Assembly: GCA_965242485.1 (NCBI GenBank)
Contig: CBDESM010000003.1
Location: 868,001 to 932,000 of the forward strand
Length of the DNA stretch: 64,000 nt
From: CBDESM01 sp965242485
GTDB lineage: Bacteria > Chloroflexota > Dehalococcoidia > Bin125
Direction of reading: 5' to 3'
The number at the start of each line of letters is the position of its first letter. The stretch's first letter is position 1. Positions 18,184 through 27,550 of the stretch are shown in pieces. A program made the translations under genes and the position numbers. Under the pieces are notes generated by a model that searched no databases, was not told where the DNA came from, and saw nothing but the letters and a program-made list of their open reading frames with translations.

Positions 18184-20127
18184 TCATCCCGTTGCAGGTC
18201 GTTTCCAAGTGCGTTGAAGTTGCTTGGGAGCGCCCATGGGGTTGTGGGAGAAGAAAGTCGCGGCCAAGTTATAGATAGCGGCGCGACGGACGTGAAGGCC
18301 GTAGGGAACGATGAGGGGGATCTCCCGCATCGTTTCGGCGCGCAGCTGGCGGATTTGTTCAAGCAGCACCGAGCGCGGATCCGCGGACCGGGCGCGGCCT
18401 TGCGCCTTCCATAACTCGGCGAGGCGGCCCGCCCCCAGCGACTGGTCGCCCTGCAGGGGCTCCGCCGCCGCCACGTCGCGCATCGCCAGCGATGGGTCCG
18501 GGTCGACGGGATAGCGCGGCTGCGGCGCGGCGATCCCGACGTTCACGTCGCGCGGCGGCACGGGAACGAAGACCGTGCGGCCGTTGACTTGCCGCTCGAC
18601 GCCGCGCGGAACGAATTCGATCTCGACCAAGCCACCCAGCGCTTGGGCCCATTGCCCGGCGACGGCTTCGACGAGTTGGGGAATCCGCGCCTCCGACGGC
18701 AGCGCAATTCCGCCGCCCGGCGCGGCCAAGCCGCCGTGCAGCTCGTCGATCAGCCGCCGCCGGTCGAGCGCCATGGAGAGCGCCCGGCGCACGCGCGGAT
18801 CCGCGATATCCGCCGACGCCCAATCGAAGTAGATCGTCGGCGCGGTTCCCGGCACGGGCGGAGAGACCTGCACCACTGCATCCGCAACTGGCCCGAGCAC
18901 TTCATCGAGCTCTGCCGGATGGGCGAGCGGGATCGCATCCAAGCGCCCCGAGAGCCAGTCCGACAGCAGCGCCTCGCGGGGCGCGGAGAAGGGGTTGTCG
19001 GACGATCGACTGGCCAGGATGCCTCCGTGGACCTGCGAAACGAATGGCGCATCCATGTCGGGCGTCGCTTGGAAGTAATCGCCGCGGCGCACGACCGACC
19101 AACTTGAGAGCGGGCCGCCGTGGTGCTGGAGGCGGAACGGGCCGGTTCCCCGCGACGCGGAATTGAACATCGGCGGGGCGCCCGCCTCCCATTCCGGCGG
19201 CATCACCACTTGGTGCGGGCTGGTCAGGGACGGCAGCAGGTAAGCGGCGGGCTCGGACAGATGGAACGCGACCGTAGCCGCAGCGTCGTCGGCATCGATC
19301 CGCTCGACCGCGCGGTACAGCTCCGCATGCGGCGAGGAGCCGCTGCGGTAGAGATCATGCGAGCGTCCGATGTCGGACGCCGCCAGCGGCGCGGCAGCGT
19401 TCGCCCCCTCCTCCGGCCACTCCGCGTCGCGGCGCAGCTGGAACACCAGCGTCCGCGCATCGGGCCACTCCCATCCCGAAGCCAGATCGCCTTCCGCGAC
19501 GACGCGATGGGCGTCGCGATCGTCGCCGGCGGCCAACACCACCAGCTGGCTGTAGATCAGCGGCAGCACCGTCGCTTCGGTACTGAAGCCGGCCCCGCTC
19601 AGATCAAGGGGCGAGAACGTGTTCGGGCTCGGCGCGCTGAGCGTGATCGTTCCGCCCATGACCGGGCCTTCATCCCGCCCCGGCGTCCCCGCCAGCTTCG
19701 ACCAGTGGTACCGCTCGCGCCAAACGTTCGCGTCGATCGGCTCAAATCCTGCCCAAGGGTTTTCCAGCGTCGCGATCTGCAGAGCCGGCGGTTCGGCTGC
19801 AGCGGGTCCAGCGCTGTCGTCGGCCTGCTGCGATTGCTGCGACTGCTCCGCTGCAGCTGCCTCTGTTGCAGCTGCAGGAGTCCGGCGCGGCGCGGGCTCC
19901 TGCTTGTCGCGCTCGCCCGCGGCATCGGACTCTTCGTCCGCATCGCGCCGGTCGTTGAAGGTCTCAGGCGAGCTGCATCCAACCAGCGCGATCCCCGCAA
20001 CGCCAACGCCCGCCTGCCCCGCCAGACGCAAGAACGCCCGTCGCGACAGCGCGCTCCCGCGCACAATCAGCCTTTGTTTGGCCACCTCCTGGAACCCCTC
20101 TCTGCGCACCGGAAAGGCGACCGTCAC
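18184..20127 (-). CDS. Tat-exported lipoprotein, ABC solute-binding protein family 5
   Basis: Extracellular substrate-binding protein of the oligopeptide/dipeptide/nickel type. The N-terminus has a twin-arginine motif (LSRRAFLRLAG), a hydrophobic helix and a lipobox (IALVGCSS), so it should be folded before export and anchored by lipid. A Glu/Ala/Gln-rich linker (about residues 55-110) precedes the binding domain. Family features are FSPLDLSG, SGWEWPDARTLVFQLRRDAEWPEE and DPRVRRALSMALDRRRLIDEL. No permease genes are adjacent. The start is uncertain: the GTG at 20127 gives 647 residues, but a GTG at 20064 would place the twin-arginine motif nearer the terminus. It lies downstream of, and in the same direction as, the MoxR cluster. 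Confidence 0.85.
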   Translation of the reverse strand: MTVAFPVRREGFQEVAKQRLIVRGSALSRRAFLRLAGQAGVGVAGIALVGCSSPETFNDRRDADEESDAAGERDKQEPAPRRTPAAATEAAAAEQSQQSQQADDSAGPAAAEPPALQIATLENPWAGFEPIDANVWRERYHWSKLAGTPGRDEGPVMGGTITLSAPSPNTFSPLDLSGAGFSTEATVLPLIYSQLVVLAAGDDRDAHRVVAEGDLASGWEWPDARTLVFQLRRDAEWPEEGANAAAPLAASDIGRSHDLYRSGSSPHAELYRAVERIDADDAAATVAFHLSEPAAYLLPSLTSPHQVVMPPEWEAGAPPMFNSASRGTGPFRLQHHGGPLSSWSVVRRGDYFQATPDMDAPFVSQVHGGILASRSSDNPFSAPREALLSDWLSGRLDAIPLAHPAELDEVLGPVADAVVQVSPPVPGTAPTIYFDWASADIADPRVRRALSMALDRRRLIDELHGGLAAPGGGIALPSEARIPQLVEAVAGQWAQALGGLVEIEFVPRGVERQVNGRTVFVPVPPRDVNVGIAAPQPRYPVDPDPSLAMRDVAAAEPLQGDQSLGAGRLAELWKAQGRARSADPRSVLLEQIRQLRAETMREIPLIVPYGLHVRRAAIYNLAATFFSHNPMGAPKQLQRTWKRPATG

Positions 20128-20222
20128 TCAAAGGCCAAGATAACGAGCGTGAACACTCAAACTGCGGTCGATGTGTTCCGCAATGGCGGGAAACGCACGC
20201 TGGTGAAGGCGCGGCGCGGCGA

Positions 20223-22997
20223 TCAAGCGGCGCTGGCCGGCTCGGCGTCGGGCAGGCGGGAGCCGGGGAGTCGGAAGAGTTTTCTCAGCAGGCGGGGGCG
20301 CAGCTGCTTCCAGTTCCGCCTTGCTTGCTGCTGCGCTTCTTCGCTGAGCACTTTGCGGCCGTAGTTGACTGCGCAGTGGGAACGGGCTACCTCCGTCGCC
20401 AAATCGGGGAGGTTCAGCGCCTGATCGATCTTGGCCGCGTGCTCCAGCGGCGTGGTCGACTCCTCCGCCCGGATGCCGGCCCACCTGGCCAGGCGGCTGC
20501 TGGCGGTCCAGGCCCGCTCCACCGGGCCGAGGCCGCGCAGGGAAATCCGCCATGAGATTGCGGCCAGCAGGATGATCCCGATCAGTGATGAAACGCCGAT
20601 GACCGGGCCGAGCCAGTACCAGCGGTTGAGCCCGGCGGCCTCCCCGGCCGTAGCACCGGGCTCCAGCTGCTCGGCGAGCAGCGCGAGCAGCTCGTCCAGC
20701 TGGAACTCGTCCAACTCGCTCTGGCTGGTCGGGCTGAGATCGATTCGCGGCGTCTCCAGGCGCTGCGCCGCGATGCGCGGCCCGGTCCCGGCGATGCCGG
20801 CCAGCGTCTCGTCCACGGTCGTGCCCGGCGTCGGGTCGAAATCCACCCAGCCGTAGCCGGGGAAGTAGACCTGCACCCACGTATAGGAATCTTGCCCGCG
20901 CACCAAGTAGTTTCCCGTCCGCTCGTCGAAATTATTCCCGCTCAGGGCGAAACCCGTCGCGATCCGCGCCGGCACGTCCGCGAGCTGCAGCAGCACCGCC
21001 ATCGCGCTGGCGTGGTAGTCGTAGTACCCGCCGATCGGCAAACCGTCGCGGTCGAGGTTCTTGAACAAGAACCAATGCACCACGTCTTCGCCCGGCGGCG
21101 GCAGTTCGATATCGGTCGTCAACGGATACAACGGACGCGGGTTGCCCTCGTCGTCGCGGACGATTTGCCCATCGCTGCCGACGGCCAGCGCGTTGCTCAA
21201 ATAGCGTTCGACCGCGAACGCCAAATCGTACGGGTTCCACTCTCCATCGCTGCGCGGCACGTCGAGCAGCCCGGTGATCCGATCGAGCATGCCGGCCAGC
21301 GCCTCGCGCGCCGGCGCTTCCATGTCCGCCGGCCCGCCTTGGTAGCGTTCGCGGACCCAGACCGGATAGTTCCTGCCCGCCCCGCGCAACGCATCGACCG
21401 ACGCCGTCGAGACGTCTCCCGTCAGCTGGTACGTATATCCCGCGCGCAGCCGATCCGTTCGCGGGCGGATGGCGACGACTTCCGCTTGTTCCGGTTCGGT
21501 CCGCAACGTGACCGATTGGGGTCGGCCGGAATATTCGTCCAAGCCGATCTCGACGATGCCGTACTGCGCGGGGATGTATCCGGCGATCTCCGCCCGGCTG
21601 AATACATGATCGTCCGCGATCCGTTCCTTGATCGCGGCCATCGGCTCTTCGAGCGCCGTGCCGCGGTACAGCGCATCGCCGCCGTCGAATTCAATCGTGA
21701 ATTCCACGGGCGCGAGCGCCTGCACCTGCACGTCCTTGTTGGCGAGCAGCGGTTCGCCGAGCGAAAACAGCACTTCCGGCGAACGTTCCACCGAGATTTG
21801 CGCCGCCACCGGCCGCCGCGCCGCGTATGTCGTGCGCGGCAGCGCCGCCGTGCCCTCGCCCGGCTCGTCCGGAGCCGCGCCCGAGATCGGCTCCCGCTCC
21901 TCGACGAGGCCGTACTCGGTCTCCGACTGCACCCAGCCGCGCCCCGTGTATTCGTCGTAGGCCGCCCCGCGCAGCAGCCCGGGCTCGGTCGACGCCACCC
22001 GCAGCACGATCGCGTCGCCCGGGTCAATATCTCCCTGCAGGACCATGAAATCGTCAAATGAATGCACCGGCACCCCGCGGTTCGAGTCGATCCCGCTGAA
22101 GATGCGGCGGAAATCGTCGCTCAGCCCCTCGAACGGCGCCGCTAGGCTCGACCAGGCATCGTTCAGCGCCCGCGACTCATCCGGCCGCGGCACGCCGCGC
22201 GAGAGCGAGAGGATCACGACGATCGCGATCAGCGCCGCGGTCAAGAACGAGAGCGAAATCCATTCCGGGTAAGGCGACCCCGCCGCGCGCCATTCGTCCA
22301 TCTTCCGCAGCAACGCCGTCCGCATCAGCAGCAGCACCGCGCCGGTCAGGAAGAAGCCGTAGGAGAGGTTCCACTGGCGGTCGTTGAGATACGAGATGTT
22401 GACCGCGATCAGCGCGCCCAGCAGGATCATCGCCGGCCACGGCGTCCGCCAGCGCGCCACCGCGTAGGCGCCGACGAACGCCGCGACCCAGACGAATGCA
22501 TCCGCGAAGGCCACGAACGGCAGGTTGTCCGTGGTCAGCCCCGCGTTGAACGCCTGCGTGAACCAATCCGAGAAGCGGTAGTACAGATCGACGAAGCGGT
22601 CCCAGAACAGCGGCTGCCCGCCCAAGCTCTCGACCTGCGTGACCTGCGCCAGCACCAAGACCGCGCCGAGCAGCAGCCCCAGCAGGATTCCCAGCGGCCA
22701 GCGCAGTCGGCGCACGCTGCCGAGCGCGCCGACGATCACGGCGAGCGCCGCCGTGATGCGCAGATCGGGCATCTCCGCGACCCAGTCGGCGATGTAGATG
22801 CTGTTGGCCGTGCTCAGCGCCATCAGCAGCAGGATGCCGCCCGTGATCAGGGCCTCCATCCCGTGCTCCCACCAAGCCTGCCGCGGCGCGACGGCCGAGT
22901 CCAACTGCTGCTCCGAGGCCCGGCGGCGCATGAAGAAGCGCCGCTCCGCCGCAACGACATCGGTACCCGACGAGACCGAAGGGTTCTCCGTGCTCAT
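20223..22997 (-). CDS. Membrane transglutaminase-like protein (TgpA type), catalytic residues replaced
   Basis: 924-residue integral membrane protein: a block of N-terminal helices (about residues 45-270), a large extracytoplasmic region with a transglutaminase-like core, then one more helix (LGPVIGVSSLIGIILLAAI) and a cytoplasmic tail. The core is recognisable from ADVPARIATGFALSG and GYGWVDFDPTPGT. However, the position of the nucleophilic Cys holds Tyr659 (GGYYDYHASAM) and the catalytic His position holds Tyr705 (DSYTW); only the Asp is kept. It is therefore predicted to be non-catalytic, perhaps binding peptide or cell-surface ligands. It overlaps the upstream DUF58 gene by 4 bases, the usual MoxR-DUF58-transglutaminase arrangement. 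Confidence 0.88.
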   Translation of the reverse strand: MSTENPSVSSGTDVVAAERRFFMRRRASEQQLDSAVAPRQAWWEHGMEALITGGILLLMALSTANSIYIADWVAEMPDLRITAALAVIVGALGSVRRLRWPLGILLGLLLGAVLVLAQVTQVESLGGQPLFWDRFVDLYYRFSDWFTQAFNAGLTTDNLPFVAFADAFVWVAAFVGAYAVARWRTPWPAMILLGALIAVNISYLNDRQWNLSYGFFLTGAVLLLMRTALLRKMDEWRAAGSPYPEWISLSFLTAALIAIVVILSLSRGVPRPDESRALNDAWSSLAAPFEGLSDDFRRIFSGIDSNRGVPVHSFDDFMVLQGDIDPGDAIVLRVASTEPGLLRGAAYDEYTGRGWVQSETEYGLVEEREPISGAAPDEPGEGTAALPRTTYAARRPVAAQISVERSPEVLFSLGEPLLANKDVQVQALAPVEFTIEFDGGDALYRGTALEEPMAAIKERIADDHVFSRAEIAGYIPAQYGIVEIGLDEYSGRPQSVTLRTEPEQAEVVAIRPRTDRLRAGYTYQLTGDVSTASVDALRGAGRNYPVWVRERYQGGPADMEAPAREALAGMLDRITGLLDVPRSDGEWNPYDLAFAVERYLSNALAVGSDGQIVRDDEGNPRPLYPLTTDIELPPPGEDVVHWFLFKNLDRDGLPIGGYYDYHASAMAVLLQLADVPARIATGFALSGNNFDERTGNYLVRGQDSYTWVQVYFPGYGWVDFDPTPGTTVDETLAGIAGTGPRIAAQRLETPRIDLSPTSQSELDEFQLDELLALLAEQLEPGATAGEAAGLNRWYWLGPVIGVSSLIGIILLAAISWRISLRGLGPVERAWTASSRLARWAGIRAEESTTPLEHAAKIDQALNLPDLATEVARSHCAVNYGRKVLSEEAQQQARRNWKQLRPRLLRKLFRLPGSRLPDAEPASAA

Positions 22998-24379
22998 CGC
23001 GCCACCCCCGCCGGCTCCGCCTCAGCTTCTTCCAGCTCGGCGATCCCGCCGTCATTGGCCGACGCCGCGCCATTCGACGACGACGCGTCCACCGCCGCGG
23101 GCAATCCGCCGTTCATCCCGCTGCCGATTCCACCTTCTTGCCCCGGCGCGGAGCCGACCAGCGCGGCGGCCAAGTGATCGCCCTGCCGCACGAGGTTCAC
23201 CTGCACCCCCAGCGCCTGCAATTCGGCCGCCGTCGCCGCCGCGCCCGATCTCCCGCCCCAGCTGGCCAAGTCGAGCAACGCCACGGCTGATTTCACGCCG
23301 CGCTGCGTCAGGCTGCGGATCGCCCCCTGCCAGCGCGGGTCGGTCGAGCCCGTCACCACGCAGACCGTCGTGTGCCGGCCCCAGCGCCGCGACTGCTGGT
23401 AGAGCAGCGTCGCCACAGGCACCGTCCCGTTCGGCTGCGCCACCGCGAGCGCCTCGAGCATCCGCCCGAAGTGCTGCGTGCCGCGATCGGGCTCGATCAC
23501 CTCGAGTTTCTCGCCGAACATCATCAAGCCGACGCTGCGGCTCTGATTGATGAACAGCCGCGCGATCGAAGCCGCCGCCACCACCGCGGTCTCGATGCTC
23601 GCGTCGTCGCCTTGGCCCGCGTGCTCCTGCTGCAGCAAATCCAGCACCACCCACATGTGCGAGGCCGGGTCGAGCTCGAAGGTCTTCACCTTGAGTTCGC
23701 CCGTCCGCAGCGTGCTGGGCCAGTGGATGCGGTTGACGCTGTCGCCCGGCTCGTAATCGCGGATGCCGGCGGCGTTCGGCGTCACGTAGTGCGTGCGGCG
23801 GCGGAAGCGCCCCTCGCCCGGCAGGTTCGCCGGCGGCGCGGAATAGCGCGGCAGGTCGACCGCGCGGGGGTAGACGACCAGCGAGCGCCGGTGCCCGAAG
23901 CGCAGCTCGCGCTCGAAGATCCCGAACGGATCGCCCGCGCGTACGCTGATCGGCCCCAGCTCGTAGACGCCGCGCCGCGTGCAGGTCGTCTGCAAGCGCC
24001 ACGAGCGCCGCCGGTTGGGTCCCAGCGAGGCGATGAACTTGGGCCGGTGGCCCGGCAGCGTCGTGCCCTCCTCCAGCTCCAGCCAGAGCTTGGGCGCGCG
24101 CGAATCGTTCTCGACCTCGAAGCGCTCGATGATCGCCTCGCCGGCCTGCACCCGGTCGCGGCTGCGCGACATCCGCACGTGCAGCCCCAGCCCGGAAGAC
24201 CAGGCCCAGAGCGCGGCCGCGGCGATGCCGAAGAGCAGCGTGTAGCCGAGCCGCAGCGGCAGCCAGTAGTTGGAGGCGAAGCCGATCCCGAACGCGACCA
24301 GGGTCAGGATCACCAGCAGGCTGAGCGAGCGGCGGCGCCCGAACGTCGCGCCCCAAGCCGCGCGGACGGCGCTGCGCAT
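22994..24379 (-). CDS. DUF58 domain membrane-anchored protein
   Basis: 461-residue protein with two N-terminal membrane helices (SLLVILTLVAFGIGFASNYWL and the following hydrophobic stretch). A beta-rich region comes next, and then the DUF58 core, recognised by the motif DYEPGDSVNRIHWPSTLRTGELKVKTFE. The C-terminal part has a von Willebrand A-like pattern (HMWVVLDLLQ) and ends in a Gly/Asn-rich tail. In known loci DUF58 proteins pair with MoxR AAA+ ATPases and transglutaminase-like membrane proteins, as here. The precise role is unresolved; cell-envelope or chaperone-like maturation functions are proposed for the family. Confidence 0.88.
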   Translation of the reverse strand: MRSAVRAAWGATFGRRRSLSLLVILTLVAFGIGFASNYWLPLRLGYTLLFGIAAAALWAWSSGLGLHVRMSRSRDRVQAGEAIIERFEVENDSRAPKLWLELEEGTTLPGHRPKFIASLGPNRRRSWRLQTTCTRRGVYELGPISVRAGDPFGIFERELRFGHRRSLVVYPRAVDLPRYSAPPANLPGEGRFRRRTHYVTPNAAGIRDYEPGDSVNRIHWPSTLRTGELKVKTFELDPASHMWVVLDLLQQEHAGQGDDASIETAVVAAASIARLFINQSRSVGLMMFGEKLEVIEPDRGTQHFGRMLEALAVAQPNGTVPVATLLYQQSRRWGRHTTVCVVTGSTDPRWQGAIRSLTQRGVKSAVALLDLASWGGRSGAAATAAELQALGVQVNLVRQGDHLAAALVGSAPGQEGGIGSGMNGGLPAAVDASSSNGAASANDGGIAELEEAEAEPAGVAR

Positions 24380-24407
24380 CTCGCGCCTCAGCCGGCGCGC
24401 GCGCGGA

Positions 24408-25373
24408 TCACGAGCCGGCTGCCGCGCCGGCCGCCCGCGCTCCCGGCACCGGCACCCGCTCCAGCACGTCGTCGATCACCGCGCGGGCGTCCTGGTTCCG
24501 CACCTGCGCCGACGGGCTGAGGATGATCCGGTGACCGAGCGCCGTGTGCGCCAGCGCCTTGATGTCGTCCGGAATCGCGTAGTCGCGCCCGGCCAGCAGC
24601 GCGCCGGCCTGCGCGCAGCGGAACAGCGCCAGGGAACCGCGCGGCGACGCGCCCAGGTAGACCGCTTCGTGCGCGCGGGTCGCCGCCACCAGCTGCACCG
24701 AGTACTGCTTCAGCGCCGGGTCCACCCAGATGTCCCGCGTGATCGCGTGCAGCTCGCGCACGTCCTCCGGCGAAATCACCGGCTCCAGCTCCTCGATCGG
24801 ATGCCGCTGCTGCTGCCCTTCCAGCACCGCCACCTCGTCGTTCGCGTCGGGATAGCCCAAGTGGATGCGGAGCAGGAAGCGGTCCAGCTGCGCCTCCGGC
24901 AGCGGGAACGTGCCCTCGTACTCGACCGGGTTCTGGGTCGCCATCACCATGAAGGGCGCCGGCAGCGGGCGGGTCACGCCGTCGACCGTGATCTGCCGCT
25001 CCTCCATCGCCTCCAGCAGCGCCGACTGCGCCTTGGGCGTGGCCCGGTTGATCTCGTCCGCCAGCACGATCTGCGAAGTGATCGGCCCCGGCCGCCACTC
25101 GAACTCGGTCGTCTTCTGGTTGTAGACCGAAAGCCCGGTCACGTCCGAAGGCAGCAGATCGGGCGTGAACTGGATGCGGTTGAACGAGCAGCCGGTCGAG
25201 ACGGCCAGCGCGCGGGCGAGCATCGTCTTGCCCGTCCCCGGCACGTCCTCGATCAGCAGATGGCCGTTGGCCAGCAGCGCGATCACGGCCTGCCGCACCT
25301 CGGCCCGCTTGCCGATGATCACCCGTTCGACGTTGGCGATGAGGTCGCTGAGCGTCTTGCGCGGGTCGTCCAT
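24408..25373 (-). CDS. MoxR-family AAA+ ATPase
   Basis: 321-residue AAA+ ATPase. Walker A is GTGKT at residues 46-50 (EDVPGTGKTMLARALA) and Walker B is LADEINRA at about 104-111. The arginine-finger and sensor regions follow, with the RyeY-like MoxR signature PEAQLDRFLLRIHLGYP. MoxR proteins act as chaperone-like ATPases, often with vWA/DUF58 partners; here the DUF58 gene starts 28 bases downstream. The ATG has GGAGGAAG upstream. It is the head of a three- or four-gene minus-strand unit and is divergent from the M23 peptidase gene. Confidence 0.93.
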   Translation of the reverse strand: MDDPRKTLSDLIANVERVIIGKRAEVRQAVIALLANGHLLIEDVPGTGKTMLARALAVSTGCSFNRIQFTPDLLPSDVTGLSVYNQKTTEFEWRPGPITSQIVLADEINRATPKAQSALLEAMEERQITVDGVTRPLPAPFMVMATQNPVEYEGTFPLPEAQLDRFLLRIHLGYPDANDEVAVLEGQQQRHPIEELEPVISPEDVRELHAITRDIWVDPALKQYSVQLVAATRAHEAVYLGASPRGSLALFRCAQAGALLAGRDYAIPDDIKALAHTALGHRIILSPSAQVRNQDARAVIDDVLERVPVPGARAAGAAAGS

Positions 25374-25524
25374 CTCGGGCTTCCTCCCGCGCTCGGCGAT
25401 CGCCTGATCCGGATGCGCCGCCGGGTCGCGCTTCCGGCTGCGATCCGCCCGATCCTATCCGATTGGCCGCCCTCCTCCGCTGGACATATGGACAACTGGG
25501 GGGTGATCAGGCGAAAGTGGACGC
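25374..25524. promoter_or_regulatory. Divergent intergenic region (moxR / M23 peptidase)
   Basis: This 151-base spacer must carry promoters for both directions. On the minus strand TAGGAT (25452-25457), the same hexamer as the hrcA -10, lies about 80 bases upstream of moxR, but I see no matching -35. On the plus strand no convincing box is seen; a short AT-richer patch lies at about 25485-25495. Confidence 0.3.
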
Positions 25525-26673
25525 ATGGGTACGCGCAATCGAGTGCGGGTGCATCGGGTCACGCGGCGCAGGCTGCTGGGGGGCGCGGCGGCCGCGGGGA
25601 TCGGCGCGCTGCTCGCCGCCTGCGGCGGAACCGAAGAGCTCGACCCCTTCGCTCCCGCCGAGCAGCCGCAACCCGAACCGCCCCCGCCCCAAGATGCGCC
25701 CGCGCGGCAAGAGCCGCCCCCCGCGGCGGAGCCCGCGTCCGAGCAGCAGGAGTCCGCGGCGCAGGCCGAGCCTCCCGCGCAGGAGCAGCAGGCGGCGCCG
25801 GAGCTGCCCATGCCGCGCGTCTACGTCGTGCCGCAGCCGCTGACCCAGGGCCAGGCGCTGCTCGTCCTCGTCGATGCGCCGGGCGCGGGCTCGGCCGCGG
25901 TGACCTGGGAGAACGAATCCTTCGCGCTGGTGCGGGAGGACGACCGCTTCTTCGGCTTCATCGGCGTCGACGCCGTCGCGCCGCCGGGGCCGGCCGCGCT
26001 CGGCGTCGGCGTCTGGGACCGCGATTGGAACCAGCTGCTCTGGCTGGCGGCCTTCATCGAAATCCAGCAGGTCGAGTGGACCTCCGACGACATCCAGGTC
26101 GACGCGGCCAACATCGCGCTGCTCGACCCCGCCGTGCGCGAGTTCGACCGCGAGCTGCGCCGCCCCTTCCAGACCGAACTCACGAAATCGCGCCTCTGGC
26201 GCGGCGTCTTCGATCCGCCCGTGCCGGGCGGCGAGATCACCGCGCTCTACGGCGAGCTGCGCTCCTTCAACGGCGGCCCGATCACCGACTACCACTCCGG
26301 CATCGACTACGGCGGCGCGACCGGCTCGCCCGTGATCGCGCCCAACGACGGCGTCGTCTCCTGGGCCGGCCGCACCGACCGCCGCGGCAACGGGCTGATC
26401 ATCGACCACGGCGCCGGCGTCTACTCCGGCTACTACCACCTCTCCGAGGCGATCGCCGAGGAAGGCCGGCAGGTCGCGCGGGGCCAGACCATCGGCCTGA
26501 TCGGCGCAACCGGCCTGGCGACGGGGCCGCACCTGCACTGGGAAGTCGTCGTGCGCGGCATCACCGTCGACCCGATCCCCTGGATCCGCGCGCGCGAAGT
26601 GCCCGACCCGCTGGCCGAGCTCGATCCGGCGACCGAGCTGCACGGCGCGAACTTGGCCGAGACCGAGACGTAG
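25525..26673 (+). CDS. M23-family metallopeptidase, Tat-type lipoprotein
   Basis: Predicted exported peptidoglycan or protein endopeptidase of the LytM fold (382 residues). The N-terminus carries a twin-arginine signal (VTRRRLLGG) and lipobox (LLAACGG), followed by a Pro/Glu/Gln-rich linker (about residues 40-95) that would span the wall. The C-terminal M23 domain keeps the zinc site: HxxxD at 257-261 (YHSGIDYGG) and HLH at 336-338 (GPHLHWEV). All metal ligands are intact, so it should be active. It converges on rsmE with a 6-base gap. Confidence 0.92.
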   Translation: MGTRNRVRVHRVTRRRLLGGAAAAGIGALLAACGGTEELDPFAPAEQPQPEPPPPQDAPARQEPPPAAEPASEQQESAAQAEPPAQEQQAAPELPMPRVYVVPQPLTQGQALLVLVDAPGAGSAAVTWENESFALVREDDRFFGFIGVDAVAPPGPAALGVGVWDRDWNQLLWLAAFIEIQQVEWTSDDIQVDAANIALLDPAVREFDRELRRPFQTELTKSRLWRGVFDPPVPGGEITALYGELRSFNGGPITDYHSGIDYGGATGSPVIAPNDGVVSWAGRTDRRGNGLIIDHGAGVYSGYYHLSEAIAEEGRQVARGQTIGLIGATGLATGPHLHWEVVVRGITVDPIPWIRAREVPDPLAELDPATELHGANLAETET

Positions 26674-26679
26674 GGGAAC

Positions 26680-27486
26680 TCAGCGCCGCCGCAGCCCGGC
26701 CAGCGCCTCCTCGACCAGCGCCAAGGCCACGATCGACGCCGTCTCCGCGCGCAGCGGACGCTCCGCCAGCGTCACCGGCTGCCAGCCGTGGGCACGCGCC
26801 AGCTCCGCCTCGTCCGGCGAAAAGCCGCCCTCGGGCCCGATCAGGATCCGCACCTCCGACAGCTCGCCGCGCTCCGCGCAGAGCGCGTCCGACACGCGCC
26901 GCTCGGGCTCGAGCGCGCTCGCCAGCAGCCGCGCCGCGCCCGCCTCCGCCGGAGCCGTGATCACCGAGCGCGCGTCGAGCGGATCGAACAGCTCCGGGCG
27001 CACGTCGCGGCGGCACTGCTCGGCCGCCTCCGTCGCGAGCCGCCGCCAGCGCCCCAGCCGCCCGCCCTCGCGACCGGCCTGCGAGCGCTCCGACCAGACC
27101 GGCTGGATCGCCGCCGCGCCGATCTCCGTCGCCTTCTCGACCGCCAAGTCGAAGCGGTTGGCGCGGATCATCGAGGGGCAGAGCACGACCCGCGGCGGCG
27201 GCAGCGGCGCGATCGGGCGCGAGGCCGCGATCTCCGCCGTCACCGCTTCCGGCGTGCTCCGCTCGATCCGCAGCCCGTAGACCCGGCCCGACGGCGGATG
27301 CACCACCTCCAGCGGATCCCCGTGCCGCAGCCGCAGCACCCGGTTGAGCCGCCGCGCCTTGGGCCCGCGCAGCGTGAGCTGCCGCTCCGAAAGCGCGTCG
27401 TCGTCGTCCGCGAACAGCCGCGGCGGCAGCGGCGGAACGGATCCGCCCCGCCGGTCGGAGGAGTCGGGCGTCTGCGGCGTCGGCAT
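26680..27486 (-). CDS. rsmE: 16S rRNA m3U1498 methyltransferase RsmE
   Basis: SPOUT-class methyltransferase that methylates U1498 of 16S rRNA. The N-terminal PUA-like region contains LTLRGPKARRLNRVLRLRHGDPLEV. The SAM-binding trefoil knot is marked by ILIGPEGGFSPDEAELARAHG and LRAETASIVALALVEEAL. 268 residues with the start at 27486; an in-frame ATG at 27501 would add five residues and cannot be excluded. In many bacteria rsmE directly follows prmA after dnaJ. Here it has the same orientation but is separated from prmA by two opposite-strand genes. Confidence 0.93.
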   Translation of the reverse strand: MPTPQTPDSSDRRGGSVPPLPPRLFADDDDALSERQLTLRGPKARRLNRVLRLRHGDPLEVVHPPSGRVYGLRIERSTPEAVTAEIAASRPIAPLPPPRVVLCPSMIRANRFDLAVEKATEIGAAAIQPVWSERSQAGREGGRLGRWRRLATEAAEQCRRDVRPELFDPLDARSVITAPAEAGAARLLASALEPERRVSDALCAERGELSEVRILIGPEGGFSPDEAELARAHGWQPVTLAERPLRAETASIVALALVEEALAGLRRR

Positions 27487-27550
27487 GGCGCAAGCGTACA
27501 TAAGGCCGCCGCCCTATCCTCCGCCCGACGCTCGGAGAAGGGGCCGAATC

